Assembly: GCA_963921345.3 (NCBI GenBank)
Contig: CAWUFE020000002.1
Coordinates: forward strand, 992,001 to 1,056,000
Length of the DNA stretch: 64,000 nt
From: Hoeflea_A sp963921345
GTDB taxonomy: Bacteria; Pseudomonadota; Alphaproteobacteria; Rhizobiales; Rhizobiaceae
Direction of reading: 5' to 3'
Both the position numbers and the translations under genes were made by a program. The notes beneath the pieces are model-generated. The model was not told where the DNA came from, did not search any database, and saw only the letters and a program-made list of their open reading frames with translations. This document shows positions 18,365-28,800 of the stretch, one piece after another (the stretch's first letter is position 1; the number at the start of each line of letters is the position of its first letter).

Positions 18365-20643
18365 GTTTCGAAGGCCAGGCCACAGCTACCCGCGCCGATG
18401 ACGGCTATGAGCGCCACTACGCCGAAAAGCTCTGGTCGCTCATTCCGGAAATCTATCGCCACGAGGACGGCATCGCCGCCGACGCAGGCCAGTTGCGCGC
18501 CCTGATCGAGATCATCGCCGCCGAGGCGGCGACCGCCCGTCGCAGCGCCGACCGGCTGTGGGCCGACACCCGCATCGACGAAGCCGACGACTGGGCCGTT
18601 CCCTATATCGGTTCGCTGGTCGGCGCCCGCCTGGTCAACGCGCTCAACCGCGCCGGACGCCGCGCCTCGGTCAAGCGTGCGATCTACTACCGGCTGCGCA
18701 ACGGCACGCGCGCCCTTCTGGAGACGCTGGCGGACGATATCGCCGACTGGGACGCCGTCGCATCCGAAGCCTTCAAGCGCCTGTTCCGCACCATGCACCT
18801 GCTCGACGGCCCGTCGCCGGTGGGGCCGATTACCGCGTCGCCGCAATGGGGTTTCCCCGATTTGCGGTCGGCGCGGATCGGCGACACGATCGACGGCCCG
18901 TTCGACGACGTCTCGCACCGCCCGGATTTCCGCCGTATCAGCGGTTTCCGCGGGCGCTACAACATTCCCAAGGTCAATCTGCACCTCTTCCGCCATTACG
19001 CCTTCGCACTGCGCAACGTCACGCCGGTGGCCCTCGACGAGACACGCTGGACGCTCGATCCGAGCGGCCGCGACGTGGCACTCTACCAGCGCGGCGGCAC
19101 ACCAGGCGAGGAATGCCGCCTGCGGCGCGAATGGGAAATCCGCGGCCCACTCGACTGCCGCCGGCTCAACGCCGCCTCATTCGAACCGTCGATCGAAGAC
19201 GCGCCGCCCGGCATGGAAACGGACCTGGCGCTGCTTTACGGCCGCCTGTTCCGCAGCGAAGCGGCACTGCTGCATCTGGCGACGGCCCTGCGCAACGACA
19301 TCACCCTGCCGGCCAATGCTCGAACATTGCTAGCCGGCGCGATCACCGACGACTGCCCGAAGCGCAACCTGCTGCCGGGCGGCGACCCTGCTACCTTGTC
19401 ATTGGCGCTGGCTGTCGACGACGATCCCGACGCGGATCCGGTCGGACCGGAACTGCTCTACGCGGCGGATCTTTCCAACTGGGCTGACGGCCTCATCCTG
19501 CCGGGCTGGGCCGAGATCTTCGTCGACCCCGACAACGGCCGGGTGCTGCTCGACCAGGCGCCGGCGGGCGATGACCGGCTGCAGGCGCAACTGCATTTCT
19601 ACGGCGCGTTCTGGCCGGTGGGCGCCGGCACCCATGACCGTTCGGCCTATCTGGAACCGAGCGGCTTCACGGCCATCAACACGCTGACCCCGGATTTTTC
19701 AGGCAACGAGACCGGCACCGAGCGCTTTGTCGACTCAGCCACCTATAGGCCGACCATTGGTGCGGGCGACAGCATCACGGTGGACGAGAGCTGGCGGCTG
19801 GAAGCCGCCAACGGCCAAAGACCCTATGTCGAAATCACCGCGGCCGGCGGCACGCTGACCATATCGCCGCTCGACGACAGCGCCTATTTCGAGATCGACG
19901 GCCTGTGGCTCGCGCTGTTATCAGGCGTCGCCGGCACCGTGACGACGCGCATCGTGCTCGACGGCGGCTGGTCGCTGGTGCGCCTGTCCAACGTGACGCT
20001 CGATCCGGGCGGCGAACTGGCCGCGCTTCCCGGCAATCCGCCGGGCCTGCAGCCGGCAATCGTGCTGGAAGCCGCCGGCGAGGTGGACACGCTGGTCATC
20101 GACCGCTGCATCACCGGCCCGATCCGCGAGAATGTCGACGCGGTCGATCCCTGTTCGGCCAACGAGATCGTCATCTGCGATTCCATCGTCATCGGCCAAC
20201 CGGCTGCGCCGGCGATCCGAGCCCGCAATGCGCATCTGCACATCGAGCGCAGCACGGTCTTCGGCGACGTCGTCGCCGGCCGCATCCACGCCGACCACCT
20301 GCTTGCCGACGGCCGGCTGATCATCGAGGACGCGCAAAACTCCTGCGTCCGCTTCAGCGCAGCCATCGCCCATGGCAGCCCCAATGCCATCGACGGCTAC
20401 GAGTCGACCTTCTACGCGGACGCCCTTCCCGCCAACCTGTTCGTGTCGCGCCGTTTCGGCGACGCAGCGCTGGCGCAGTTGCGCCGCACGGCACCCGCGG
20501 AAATCCGCCGCGGTGGCGAGAACAACACGGAAATCGGCGTCTACAACCGGGCGCTGGCCCCCATCAAGCACGACGATCTGCGCGCCAAGACGGCCGAGCA
20601 CATGCCGATCAACGCCATCGCCCAATTCGTTTTCGAGACCTGA
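18361..20643 (+). CDS. Tail protein I-like wedge protein with large beta-rich C-terminal extension
   Basis: 760 residues. The first ~150 residues are the tail protein I / gp53-associated wedge module: YAEKLWSLIPEIYRHEDG, LRALIEIIAAEAATARRSADRLWADTRIDEADDWAVPYIGSLVGARL and RRASVKRAIYYRLRNGTRALLETLADDI. The remaining ~600 residues are beta-rich with no catalytic motif that I recognise. The last 200 contain helix-like repeats (DTLVIDRCITGPIRENVDAVDPCSANEIVICDSIVIGQPA...AHLHIERSTVFGDVV) that look like a short parallel beta-helix. It may connect the wedge to fibre-like proteins such as the next gene product. Confidence 0.8.
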   Translation: MSFEGQATATRADDGYERHYAEKLWSLIPEIYRHEDGIAADAGQLRALIEIIAAEAATARRSADRLWADTRIDEADDWAVPYIGSLVGARLVNALNRAGRRASVKRAIYYRLRNGTRALLETLADDIADWDAVASEAFKRLFRTMHLLDGPSPVGPITASPQWGFPDLRSARIGDTIDGPFDDVSHRPDFRRISGFRGRYNIPKVNLHLFRHYAFALRNVTPVALDETRWTLDPSGRDVALYQRGGTPGEECRLRREWEIRGPLDCRRLNAASFEPSIEDAPPGMETDLALLYGRLFRSEAALLHLATALRNDITLPANARTLLAGAITDDCPKRNLLPGGDPATLSLALAVDDDPDADPVGPELLYAADLSNWADGLILPGWAEIFVDPDNGRVLLDQAPAGDDRLQAQLHFYGAFWPVGAGTHDRSAYLEPSGFTAINTLTPDFSGNETGTERFVDSATYRPTIGAGDSITVDESWRLEAANGQRPYVEITAAGGTLTISPLDDSAYFEIDGLWLALLSGVAGTVTTRIVLDGGWSLVRLSNVTLDPGGELAALPGNPPGLQPAIVLEAAGEVDTLVIDRCITGPIRENVDAVDPCSANEIVICDSIVIGQPAAPAIRARNAHLHIERSTVFGDVVAGRIHADHLLADGRLIIEDAQNSCVRFSAAIAHGSPNAIDGYESTFYADALPANLFVSRRFGDAALAQLRRTAPAEIRRGGENNTEIGVYNRALAPIKHDDLRAKTAEHMPINAIAQFVFET

Positions 20644-20704
20644 GATGCCGCAAACACCATCACCCGCAATCCGCCAACACGACCCGGCAAGTTAGGAGAG
20701 CCCC

Positions 20705-23700
20705 ATGTCCGCCGACATTTCCCGACATTCGCTCCGCGTCGACCAGCTCTATTCCTCCGTGGTTCGCCAGCAGGGCCGCACGCCGCTGGACTCGGAAGAA
20801 AACGAAGCGTCAGACATTTTCAGTCTGAGGCTGCGCCAGAGCCTGGCCGAGACCATCTGCAGCGGCGGCACGCCGGATGGCGGTTTCTTTGTGGAATCGG
20901 TCGAAATTCAGCCCGGCGACGAGCACTACGACCTGACCTATGGCGCCGGAAGCTTTTATCTCGGCGGCCTGCGGGTGGAAAACGGACCGGGTTCCGAAAC
21001 CTTTGCCGACCAGCGCGACTGGCTCGACCGCAGCCTGCATCAGGACCTGCCCGATGTGCCGGTGCTGGCGGCAGGCGAAACGCGCACGGACCTGGTCTGG
21101 TTGGAAGGGTGGGAGCAGCATGTCACGGCCTTTGAGGACGGCGAACTCATCGAAACGGCGCTCGGCGGCGTCGACACGACGGGGCGCAAGCGGCCGATGC
21201 GGCGGGTGCGGGTGGCAACGGACCTGGCCGAAGACGGGTGTGCCGAAGCCTTCGCCGAACTGATTCAACGTATCGGCGACGATGCCGTCGTCGATCCGGG
21301 TTCTGCGTCGCTCGTCTCGTCGACCCAACTGACCATCGGCTTCGTCGACACCGAACCGGTGGAAGACCTTTGCTCGCCACGCGCCGAACCGGGGTTCCTC
21401 GGCGCCCGTAACGAGACGATCCGGGTCGCTATTACCCAGCCGGGCGAGTTCGTCTGGAGCACCGACGCCGCCCTTTACCGGGTCCAGGTGGAGGACGACG
21501 ACAATTTCAACCGCCGGCGCCTGGTATTCCTCAACGAGCCACGCGACGCCTTCGCCTTCCCGCTCGCCGGCCAGACGATCGAATTGCTGCCCTGGTCGGC
21601 CATCCTGTCGAACGGCGAAAAGGCCGCCGCACCCATGGGCCGGTTTTTCGAAATCGAAAACGGCTATGACGAATCCGGCAGCGTGGTGCTCGCCAGCGAC
21701 GTGCCGGCCGACTGGGAAGCCTGGCTCGCCGCCCTGCCCGCATCGCTCGACGGCCAGTTCGACGAGGTGGGCGAAAACCGCTTCTTCTATGCCCGGCTCT
21801 GGACCAACGGCCAGGGCAGCGGCGGCGCGCCGACCGTGCCGACCGCACCGGGCCCGGTGACATTAGGCGATACCGGCCTCACCGCAACCTTCAGCCTCGA
21901 CGGCCGCCGGCGCGACCGGTGGACCATCTCGGCCCGTACCAACACCCCGGCACGCATCCTGCCCTGGGGCCTGCACAACGGCGAACCGCCGATGGGCCCG
22001 AGGCGCCGCCTGGCGCCGCTGGCGCTGATCCACTGGACCGGCCAGGCCGGCGGCGTGCCGACCTTCGAAATCGTCGATTGCCGTCATCGGTTCCGGCCGC
22101 TGTGCCGGGTCAATGGCTGCTGCCGCATCACCGTCGGTGACGGCCGTCGCAGCCATGGCGACGTCGACCGGATCCAGGTTGCGGTCAACCTGCTGCCGCC
22201 CGAAGGCGGCGAAATCTGTATCCTGCCCGGCGACTATGAAGAGCATGTCGTCATCGACAATCTCGAGAACATCACGCTGACCGGTTGCGGCCGCGAGACG
22301 CGCTGGACGGACGACGGCACGGCCGCGCCGCTGTTGCACATTCTCGGCTCCAGCGACATTACCGTCCGCCGCATCGCCATGGCGAACACACAGGCCGAAG
22401 CGATCCTAGCCGAACCGGATTTGGTCAACGCACCCAATGATTTGCCCAAAGATCTTCTATTCGAGGATTTGCGCATCACCGCCACGGATTTCGGTGCCAT
22501 CGCCGGCCGCGACGGCGCGAATTACACGGTGCGCCGCTGTCACGTCGAACTGGACGCACTCAGCGACGGCATCGGCGGCGGCGCCGGCGTCTCGCCGGCC
22601 ATCTTCCTGCTCGGCACCGGCCTGCTGGTCGAGGATTCCGCGGTCATCGCGCTGAACCTCACCCAACGCCAACAGCTCGGCCTGGGCGGCATTCATATCG
22701 GCGGCGGCTCTGACGGCGTGGTCATCCGCCGCAACCGCCTGATCGGCGGCAACGGCAACGGCATCACTCTCGGCTCGGTGCGCATGGTCGCGCGACCGAC
22801 CCCGGGCGCCAATTTCGATTCGGTGATCGAGGGGTCCTTCGAAAACCGGGTCAACTACACCACCAACTACAACGCCACTATGGGCATTGCCGGCTATTAC
22901 GGCACACCGCTGATCATCAACGATCTCGGCTGCATCGATATCGGCCCGATCGACCCGGGCGGCGACGGCGAGCAGCCCGATCCGATGTTCCCGGTGTCCG
23001 AAGGGCCGGTGGAGAACGTCCGCATCGAGGACAACAGCATCGCCGAGATGGGCATGAACGGCATCTCCACCCACCTGCTGTCGATCTTCCAGATCGTGTT
23101 CGTCAATGAGCCGATCGACGCCATCGCGGTGGAGAACATGACCGTCCGGCGCAATCGCATCGAGAACTGCGTGCGCGGTGAAATCCCGGACCTCGGCGCC
23201 ATCCTGCGCCAGTTCATCGGCTGGGGCGGCATCGCCCTGTCGCTTGCCGCCGATCTGGAGGTGACGGACAATCTCATCGCCGGCTGCGGCGAAGGTCATG
23301 ACAGCCCCGTCTGCGGCTTCTTCGTCGCCATCGGCGAGGATCTGCTCTTCGAGCACAACCGTATCGAGCGCAACGGCCGCGGCCTGGTCGACGGCGGCGC
23401 GCCTCGCCCCGGCCGCCGCGGCGGCATCGTCGTCGGCCTCGGCATGGGCGGACTGTCCACAAACAACTTGCCCGGCGACAGCCGGCGCCAAGTCAATCGC
23501 GCCGCCTTCAGCTGCCGCTCCAACGAAATCCATGCGTCGGGCGGTCGCGCCATCAAGGCGATCCTCGCCGGGCCGGCCCATGTCAATGACAACCGGCTGA
23601 CCGGATCGGGCCAAAGCCTGCTGTTTTCCAATCCCTTCGCCGCACTGGCGGCGGCAGGAATCGGCGCCGCCTCGATCGGCAACCGGCTGATAAGCCCCGT

Positions 23701-24319
23701 CGGCGATCTCGACTTCACCGACTACCTCATCCTGGAAGTCCTGTCGGAAGTCGCCGGCGGCGACGTGGTCAACATCCTCAACGTCGCGGTCGGCGAGGAT
23801 TTCGCCTCGTTCTTCAATCTCGGCGGCCGGATTTCGCGCGACCTGCAGGCGCAGCCACTGCGGCTGACCGGCGGCGAGACCATGTTCAACGACAATCAGG
23901 TCAGCCTGCGCGCCTTCGGCGAGAACCAGGCGGCATCGCTGTCGGCGGTGTTCCTGCTCAGCGCCGACGACGTATCGATGGAGGACAACCAGGTCGAGTC
24001 TGAAAACGAGATGGTGTTCGTCTTCACCAACGCCATCGTCATGGCCAACTCGATCCGCGTCGAGGGTGGCCGTTTCCAGGCCAAGATCCTCGGTTCGCTG
24101 CTGTCGGCGGTTACCGTGTCGAATTTCATGAACACGACGGCGCTGAACCAGGGCACGCACTGCTTCTACGTCGTCGCCCCGCTGAGCGGCCGCATCGCCC
24201 AGGGCAACACGTCGATCTTCGGCATGGCATTCCCGGAATTCTGCAGCGGCATCGACAGCGTGGCGCAGCAGCAATCGAAACTGAAGACCGCCCAGATCGG
24301 GCAGTCGATAAGGGGCTGA
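20705..24319 (+). CDS. Very large right-handed beta-helix protein with DUF6519-like N-terminus; putative eCIS fibre/adhesin
   Basis: 1204 residues with a strong GGAGAG ribosome-binding site. The N-terminal ~450 residues resemble DUF6519-type eCIS/phage proteins (SADISRHSLRVDQLYSSVVRQQGRTPLDSEENEASDIF, YDLTYGAGSFYLGGLRVENG). From about residue 490 the protein shows parallel beta-helix repeats with regular N-containing turns (IDNLENITLTGCGRE, VIRRNRLIGGNGNGITLG, VENMTVRRNRIENC, FEHNRIERNGRGLVDGG, VNDNRLTGSGQSL, MEDNQVESENE). Such helices form baseplate-attached fibres or surface-binding/carbohydrate-acting proteins. No signal peptide is visible, as expected for particle components. Target binding is inferred from architecture and position, not proven. 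Confidence 0.75.
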   Translation: MSADISRHSLRVDQLYSSVVRQQGRTPLDSEENEASDIFSLRLRQSLAETICSGGTPDGGFFVESVEIQPGDEHYDLTYGAGSFYLGGLRVENGPGSETFADQRDWLDRSLHQDLPDVPVLAAGETRTDLVWLEGWEQHVTAFEDGELIETALGGVDTTGRKRPMRRVRVATDLAEDGCAEAFAELIQRIGDDAVVDPGSASLVSSTQLTIGFVDTEPVEDLCSPRAEPGFLGARNETIRVAITQPGEFVWSTDAALYRVQVEDDDNFNRRRLVFLNEPRDAFAFPLAGQTIELLPWSAILSNGEKAAAPMGRFFEIENGYDESGSVVLASDVPADWEAWLAALPASLDGQFDEVGENRFFYARLWTNGQGSGGAPTVPTAPGPVTLGDTGLTATFSLDGRRRDRWTISARTNTPARILPWGLHNGEPPMGPRRRLAPLALIHWTGQAGGVPTFEIVDCRHRFRPLCRVNGCCRITVGDGRRSHGDVDRIQVAVNLLPPEGGEICILPGDYEEHVVIDNLENITLTGCGRETRWTDDGTAAPLLHILGSSDITVRRIAMANTQAEAILAEPDLVNAPNDLPKDLLFEDLRITATDFGAIAGRDGANYTVRRCHVELDALSDGIGGGAGVSPAIFLLGTGLLVEDSAVIALNLTQRQQLGLGGIHIGGGSDGVVIRRNRLIGGNGNGITLGSVRMVARPTPGANFDSVIEGSFENRVNYTTNYNATMGIAGYYGTPLIINDLGCIDIGPIDPGGDGEQPDPMFPVSEGPVENVRIEDNSIAEMGMNGISTHLLSIFQIVFVNEPIDAIAVENMTVRRNRIENCVRGEIPDLGAILRQFIGWGGIALSLAADLEVTDNLIAGCGEGHDSPVCGFFVAIGEDLLFEHNRIERNGRGLVDGGAPRPGRRGGIVVGLGMGGLSTNNLPGDSRRQVNRAAFSCRSNEIHASGGRAIKAILAGPAHVNDNRLTGSGQSLLFSNPFAALAAAGIGAASIGNRLISPVGDLDFTDYLILEVLSEVAGGDVVNILNVAVGEDFASFFNLGGRISRDLQAQPLRLTGGETMFNDNQVSLRAFGENQAASLSAVFLLSADDVSMEDNQVESENEMVFVFTNAIVMANSIRVEGGRFQAKILGSLLSAVTVSNFMNTTALNQGTHCFYVVAPLSGRIAQGNTSIFGMAFPEFCSGIDSVAQQQSKLKTAQIGQSIRG

Positions 24320-24340
24320 CCCAGGGAAACAGGTGCTGAC

Positions 24341-25837
24341 ATGGCCGACAACAACGACAATTGCGACGACGCAATCCGCATCGACCAGAACGCCCTATTG
24401 GGCGAAATGGGCAATTTCACCGGCGGAACCCGTCACATCAAGGCCGCCGGCTACGGGTTGGCAGCCCCGCTGTCGACCTTGCGGCTCGGCCAGATGCGGG
24501 CGGAAAAGGCACGCGCCGTCGGACGCTATGGCGCCGACAGCGCCGTGGCGAAGACCCGTGACGCCCGGCTGTCGGCTGCATCCGTTCGCGCCGATGCCTT
24601 CGATGCCGAATTCAGCCGCACGCTTGTCGATCCACCCTCGCCCGACCCGGACCGTGCCCAGGCCGGCTTCCATGGCCGTGTCGTCGAAGACGGCGATCCG
24701 CGACCGGGCCTGATCGTCGGCGCGGTCGACGACAAGGACGAATGGCATGGCCACACCTGTACCGGCGAGCGCGGCGACTTCGCCTTCTCGAGCACCGCGG
24801 ACATTCCTCTGCGGCTGATGGTCGCCGACAAAGCCGGCGCACCGCTTTATCGTGACACCGTCGAGCGCACCTATGTCGCCGGCCAGGTTGTGTGGCGCGA
24901 GATCGACCTGGCGATCGCCGACGACCCCTGCGATTCCCGCGATGGCGGTAATGGCGACGAACCGGAACCGCAACCGGTCACGGTTCCGCAGATCGTCGGT
25001 CTGGCCGAGGCCGATGCCATTGCCACCCTGCGCAAGTCCGGACTGGCACGCGGAGATCGCACGACGCGGCCCGACGAAGACAATGTCGGCAAGGTGGTCG
25101 AACAAAACCCCGAGGCCGGAGCGGAAGTCGAGCGCGGTTCCGCCGTGGCGATCGTCGTCGGTATTTCTACCCAGATCCGCATGCCGGAAGTCGTCGGCAT
25201 GCCGATCGACATCGCCAAGGAGAAATTGGCGGAAATCCCGCATGAATCGATCGATATCGAGGAAAAACCCGATCCCGACAAGATCGGCATCGTGCTGGCA
25301 CAGTCGCCGGAGAAGGACACGGTGGTCACGCAGGAAACGGAAATCGTCCTGACGGTCGGCGTCGCAGACCGGCTGGTCATGCCTGCCCTCATCGGCGACA
25401 AGCTTGCGCAGGCGAAGATCACGCTCGCCGAACTCGGAATGACCAATATCGAGACTGCCGAGAAGGTCGACCCGCAGAGGATCGGCCTGGTGGTCGACCA
25501 GAAGCCGCAGGCAGGCAAGAACGTCACGCCGGAAACCAAGGTCACGCTGGTCATCGGCGTGGCGGAAGACAGGCCGGGCGAGGATACGCGAGAACGGTTC
25601 CGCGCGGTCATCGGTCACATGGTCGCCGATACGCGGTTCACCCAGCTCGAAATGAGCCGAAACGAGCTCGAACAGGCTTTCAAGAACCGCGGTGTTGACA
25701 AGACATCGGCGCTGCGCGGCATGAGCGAATCCCAGCCGCAGGATGTGCGAACCAGGATGGAACTGCCGACCCTGAAGGCCGCCAAGCTCTTGCGCACACT
25801 GCTGCGCGCGGCGTTCAAGGCGCTTGACCGAGGCTGA
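24341..25837 (+). CDS. Three-PASTA-repeat eCIS-locus protein
   Basis: 498 residues, cytoplasmic start without signal peptide or transmembrane helix. An N-terminal helical region with RHIKAAGYGLAAPLSTLRLGQMRAEKARAVGRYG is followed by a carboxypeptidase-regulatory-like beta sandwich (GFHGRVVEDGDPRPGLIVGAVDDKDEWHGHTCTGERGDFAF). Three consecutive PASTA domains follow (about residues 212-275, 277-345 and 346-412: VTVPQIVGLAEADAIATLRKSGL, MPEVVGMPIDIAKEKLAEI, MPALIGDKLAQAKITLAELGM). The tail is charged and helical. PASTA domains bind peptidoglycan-like or cell-wall ligands in Ser/Thr kinases and penicillin-binding proteins; here, with no kinase, they may act as a spacer or binding stalk. It lies 9 bp before the effector candidate, so a chaperone, loading or adaptor role is possible. 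Confidence 0.8.
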   Translation: MADNNDNCDDAIRIDQNALLGEMGNFTGGTRHIKAAGYGLAAPLSTLRLGQMRAEKARAVGRYGADSAVAKTRDARLSAASVRADAFDAEFSRTLVDPPSPDPDRAQAGFHGRVVEDGDPRPGLIVGAVDDKDEWHGHTCTGERGDFAFSSTADIPLRLMVADKAGAPLYRDTVERTYVAGQVVWREIDLAIADDPCDSRDGGNGDEPEPQPVTVPQIVGLAEADAIATLRKSGLARGDRTTRPDEDNVGKVVEQNPEAGAEVERGSAVAIVVGISTQIRMPEVVGMPIDIAKEKLAEIPHESIDIEEKPDPDKIGIVLAQSPEKDTVVTQETEIVLTVGVADRLVMPALIGDKLAQAKITLAELGMTNIETAEKVDPQRIGLVVDQKPQAGKNVTPETKVTLVIGVAEDRPGEDTRERFRAVIGHMVADTRFTQLEMSRNELEQAFKNRGVDKTSALRGMSESQPQDVRTRMELPTLKAAKLLRTLLRAAFKALDRG

Positions 25838-25845
25838 GACGGGCC

Positions 25846-28800
25846 ATGGCAAAGCGCGCGATCGAGCAAGCCGTGAAGGAGGCCGCAAGGCCCGCTCGCC
25901 GCGCCAATGCCGCGCTGCCGTTGCAGGCCAAGCTGGAGGTCGGCCCGGCGCGCGACCGGTTCGAAGCGGAGGCCGACCGGATGGCCGATCGCGTGGTCTC
26001 CGGTCCCGGTCCTCCCGACACGGCGCCGCCGGCGACGATTTCGGCCCTGCCGACCGGGGGCGCCGCCAGCCGCAAGGCGGACGGCAGCGCTCCGGAAGAG
26101 GCTGAGGAAACGCCGCCATTGCTGGCACAGTCCAAACGCGAAAACGGCGCGGCTCCCCCTGAGGAACCGGAAGACCCGGTCGATTCCCTGCTGATGCAGC
26201 GCGATGCCGCAAACGGCGCTTCCGGCGGCGCGTTCACGGCCCCTGCCTCGGTCGAATCGGCAATAGCGGGCATGCGGTCCGGCCCGGCGCGGCAACTCGA
26301 TCCGGGAACGCGCTCGACCATGGAGAGCGGGATCGGTCGCGACTTCTCGAACGTTCGCATCCATGACGGGGCAAGGGCGGCGAACGCCGCCCGGAACCTG
26401 CGCGCCAAGGCTTTCACCGTCGGCAACGACGTGTTCTTCGGCGCCGGGCAATACCGGCCGCACAGCCGATCCGGCCAGCGGCTGATCGCTCACGAACTCA
26501 CCCATACGGTTCAGCAGACCGGCGGTTCGGGCCATGCCCAGCCAGCGCGGATCCAGCGCGACACCGGAGCCGGTAATTCCGACATTGAACCGGACAACGA
26601 CCAGCGGGATACCGACGAACCGGCTCCGCCCAACACATTCGAGGATCCGCAGAAGGGCAAGATCGACCTCGCCAAAAAGGAGATCGAGCTGCCAAAACTG
26701 ATCCTGCCGGAGCTCGTGGGTGCTCTCAAGGGCACGGCAGGCGGCGAGAACGTGCCGGCTGCCAAGAACGGAACCCTGCCGGCGGCCGGCTCGCAATACC
26801 GGCTCCCTCCGGTCCCGACACGTGATCCGGGAAGCAACGCCCACGAGGTCTGGACCGCCTATGCGCAAGCCAACTGGGTCAAAAGCGTGCAGCAAGGATT
26901 GACGGAGCACCTGACGCAGTTCGAAGACGCCGCCGATGTTCAAAAAGACGGCCAACAGGTCTATTTCCTGCGTCGCGGCAGTGGAAAAAGCGCGAGTTCG
27001 CTGTTGATCGGAACGATTCCCGAAATCGCAGGCAGCGACCTCGGCCTTCGGCCACAATGGACCCAGGGCGGCGGCAACGACACGCTCCACGCCGATCACA
27101 TCCTGGAATGGCAACTGGGCGGCGCCGACTCCGCACTCAACATGTGGATGCTGAAAGGGACCTACAACCGACGCGTCGGTGACAAGATCAAAACCAACGT
27201 GCGCCGCGATGCCCGCAATCTTCTCAAGGCAGCCCGTCGAGACAAGGCGATCAAGGAAGACCCGCGGTTGCCGCCGGACAGTGAAGACGGGGTGACGACG
27301 ACACGGCGGACCTGGACCTATATCTTCCGCCAGGTGGGGGGTGGCAGCGGTTTCGGACGCGCCCCGAGTAAATCCTACTGGACGCGGGCGCAGATTCAGA
27401 ACGCCGACCATCTCAGAGTGACACGGCCTCTCGACGACAAGGCGCTGACCGATCTCGGTCTGAAATTCGAACCCGGCACCATGCCGACCCAGTTCCTGGT
27501 TTTCCCCAACGAGCAGGGCGGCAAATTCGCCAAATTCCGCATCAACCGCGACGGTACGGTGCGACGTCCGAGCTTTTTCTTCCCCGGCCTCGTCCTGGTC
27601 GGCAAGCCGACCTATGACCCGCCGGCTTCGTCGGACGATCCCGCCCACGCACTGCACTTGCGCATTGCCCGACAGAAACGCAAGAACGGCGATCTCTTCC
27701 AATCGACGACCGAGAAAGAAATCGATGTGCTTGCACAGCCGCATCTCGGTGCCGCCGGATATGCGGATCGCAAACAGCTCCTGAGTCTCTTTCACGGCGC
27801 GACATTCACCAAGCTCAGCCCGGTTACCTTCACGGATGTGGGGCTCGACGCCAACGGCGTGCTGGTCGGAATCGGTGAAATCGCGGCAACGAAGTTTCTC
27901 TTCCCCGGCCTGCGTATCCCGGTGATGATCCATGGCACCGACGTGCTCATCTCCTTCCCCGTTCCGACGGAAAGCCTGAACTTCGGGCCGCTCACGGTTA
28001 CCGAAGCCGCTCTTCAGCTCGGTGTCGGAAAAAGCGGATTCTTCGTTCAGGGCCTCGCCAACCTCGCCGTTGCATCGGTCGGCTCCGGACAGCTCACCGC
28101 GCGGGTCGAGCGCAACGATGTCATCCTGTCCGGCAACTTCCAGCTCGACATGGATTTCCTCAATCCGGCCGAGTTGTCACTCTCCTACTCCTTCAACGAC
28201 GATCAACTGAGCGGCTCCGCTACATTAGGCGTCCAGTCCGAAGCCCTGCCCGGCATCGAGGGCGGCGAAGTCACCGTCACCTTCTCCAACGACTCGCTTG
28301 GCGTCACCGGCCGGCTCGATCTCGGCGGCCCGCTGTCCGGCTCGGCAATCACGGTCGGCTACACGCCGCAGGAAGGACTGAGCATTGCCGCCGACGATCT
28401 GCCATTGCCGGTCGATCAGTTGCCGGGAATCAGCAACGCGGTCGTATCGATCTCGGCCAATCGCAATCCGGAAACCGGCGCCTGGCTCGTCGCCGGCTCG
28501 GGATCCGCCGATATCACCGCGCCCGCCGCATCCGGATCGATCGACGTCTCCTACAATGCCGGCGCCGTCCTCATTCACGGCGAAGGCAAGGTTGCCGCCG
28601 GCCCCGCCACCGGCACCATCGACGTTACCGTCACCAACATGCCTATCGACGAGGAAGGCAGGCCGGTCGAGGGCACGGTGACCGACACCTTCACCGCCTG
28701 GGGCCGTGGCACCGCATCGATGAAGTTCGGCATTCTCACCGGGACCGCCGGGCTCGAATACACGCCGGACGGACGGGTCATCATTTCCGGCGAAATTGCC

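Noticed and set aside
20645..20695. 16-codon ORF (MPQTPSPAIRQHDPAS) between two eCIS genes
   Set aside because: Too short, no own ribosome-binding site, no similarity that I recognise; treated as spacer.
25615..27933. 772-codon minus-strand open frame opposite the DUF4157 gene
   Set aside because: No ribosome site or domain; product is Arg/Gly/Val-rich as expected of an antisense frame; the plus frame has clear motifs.
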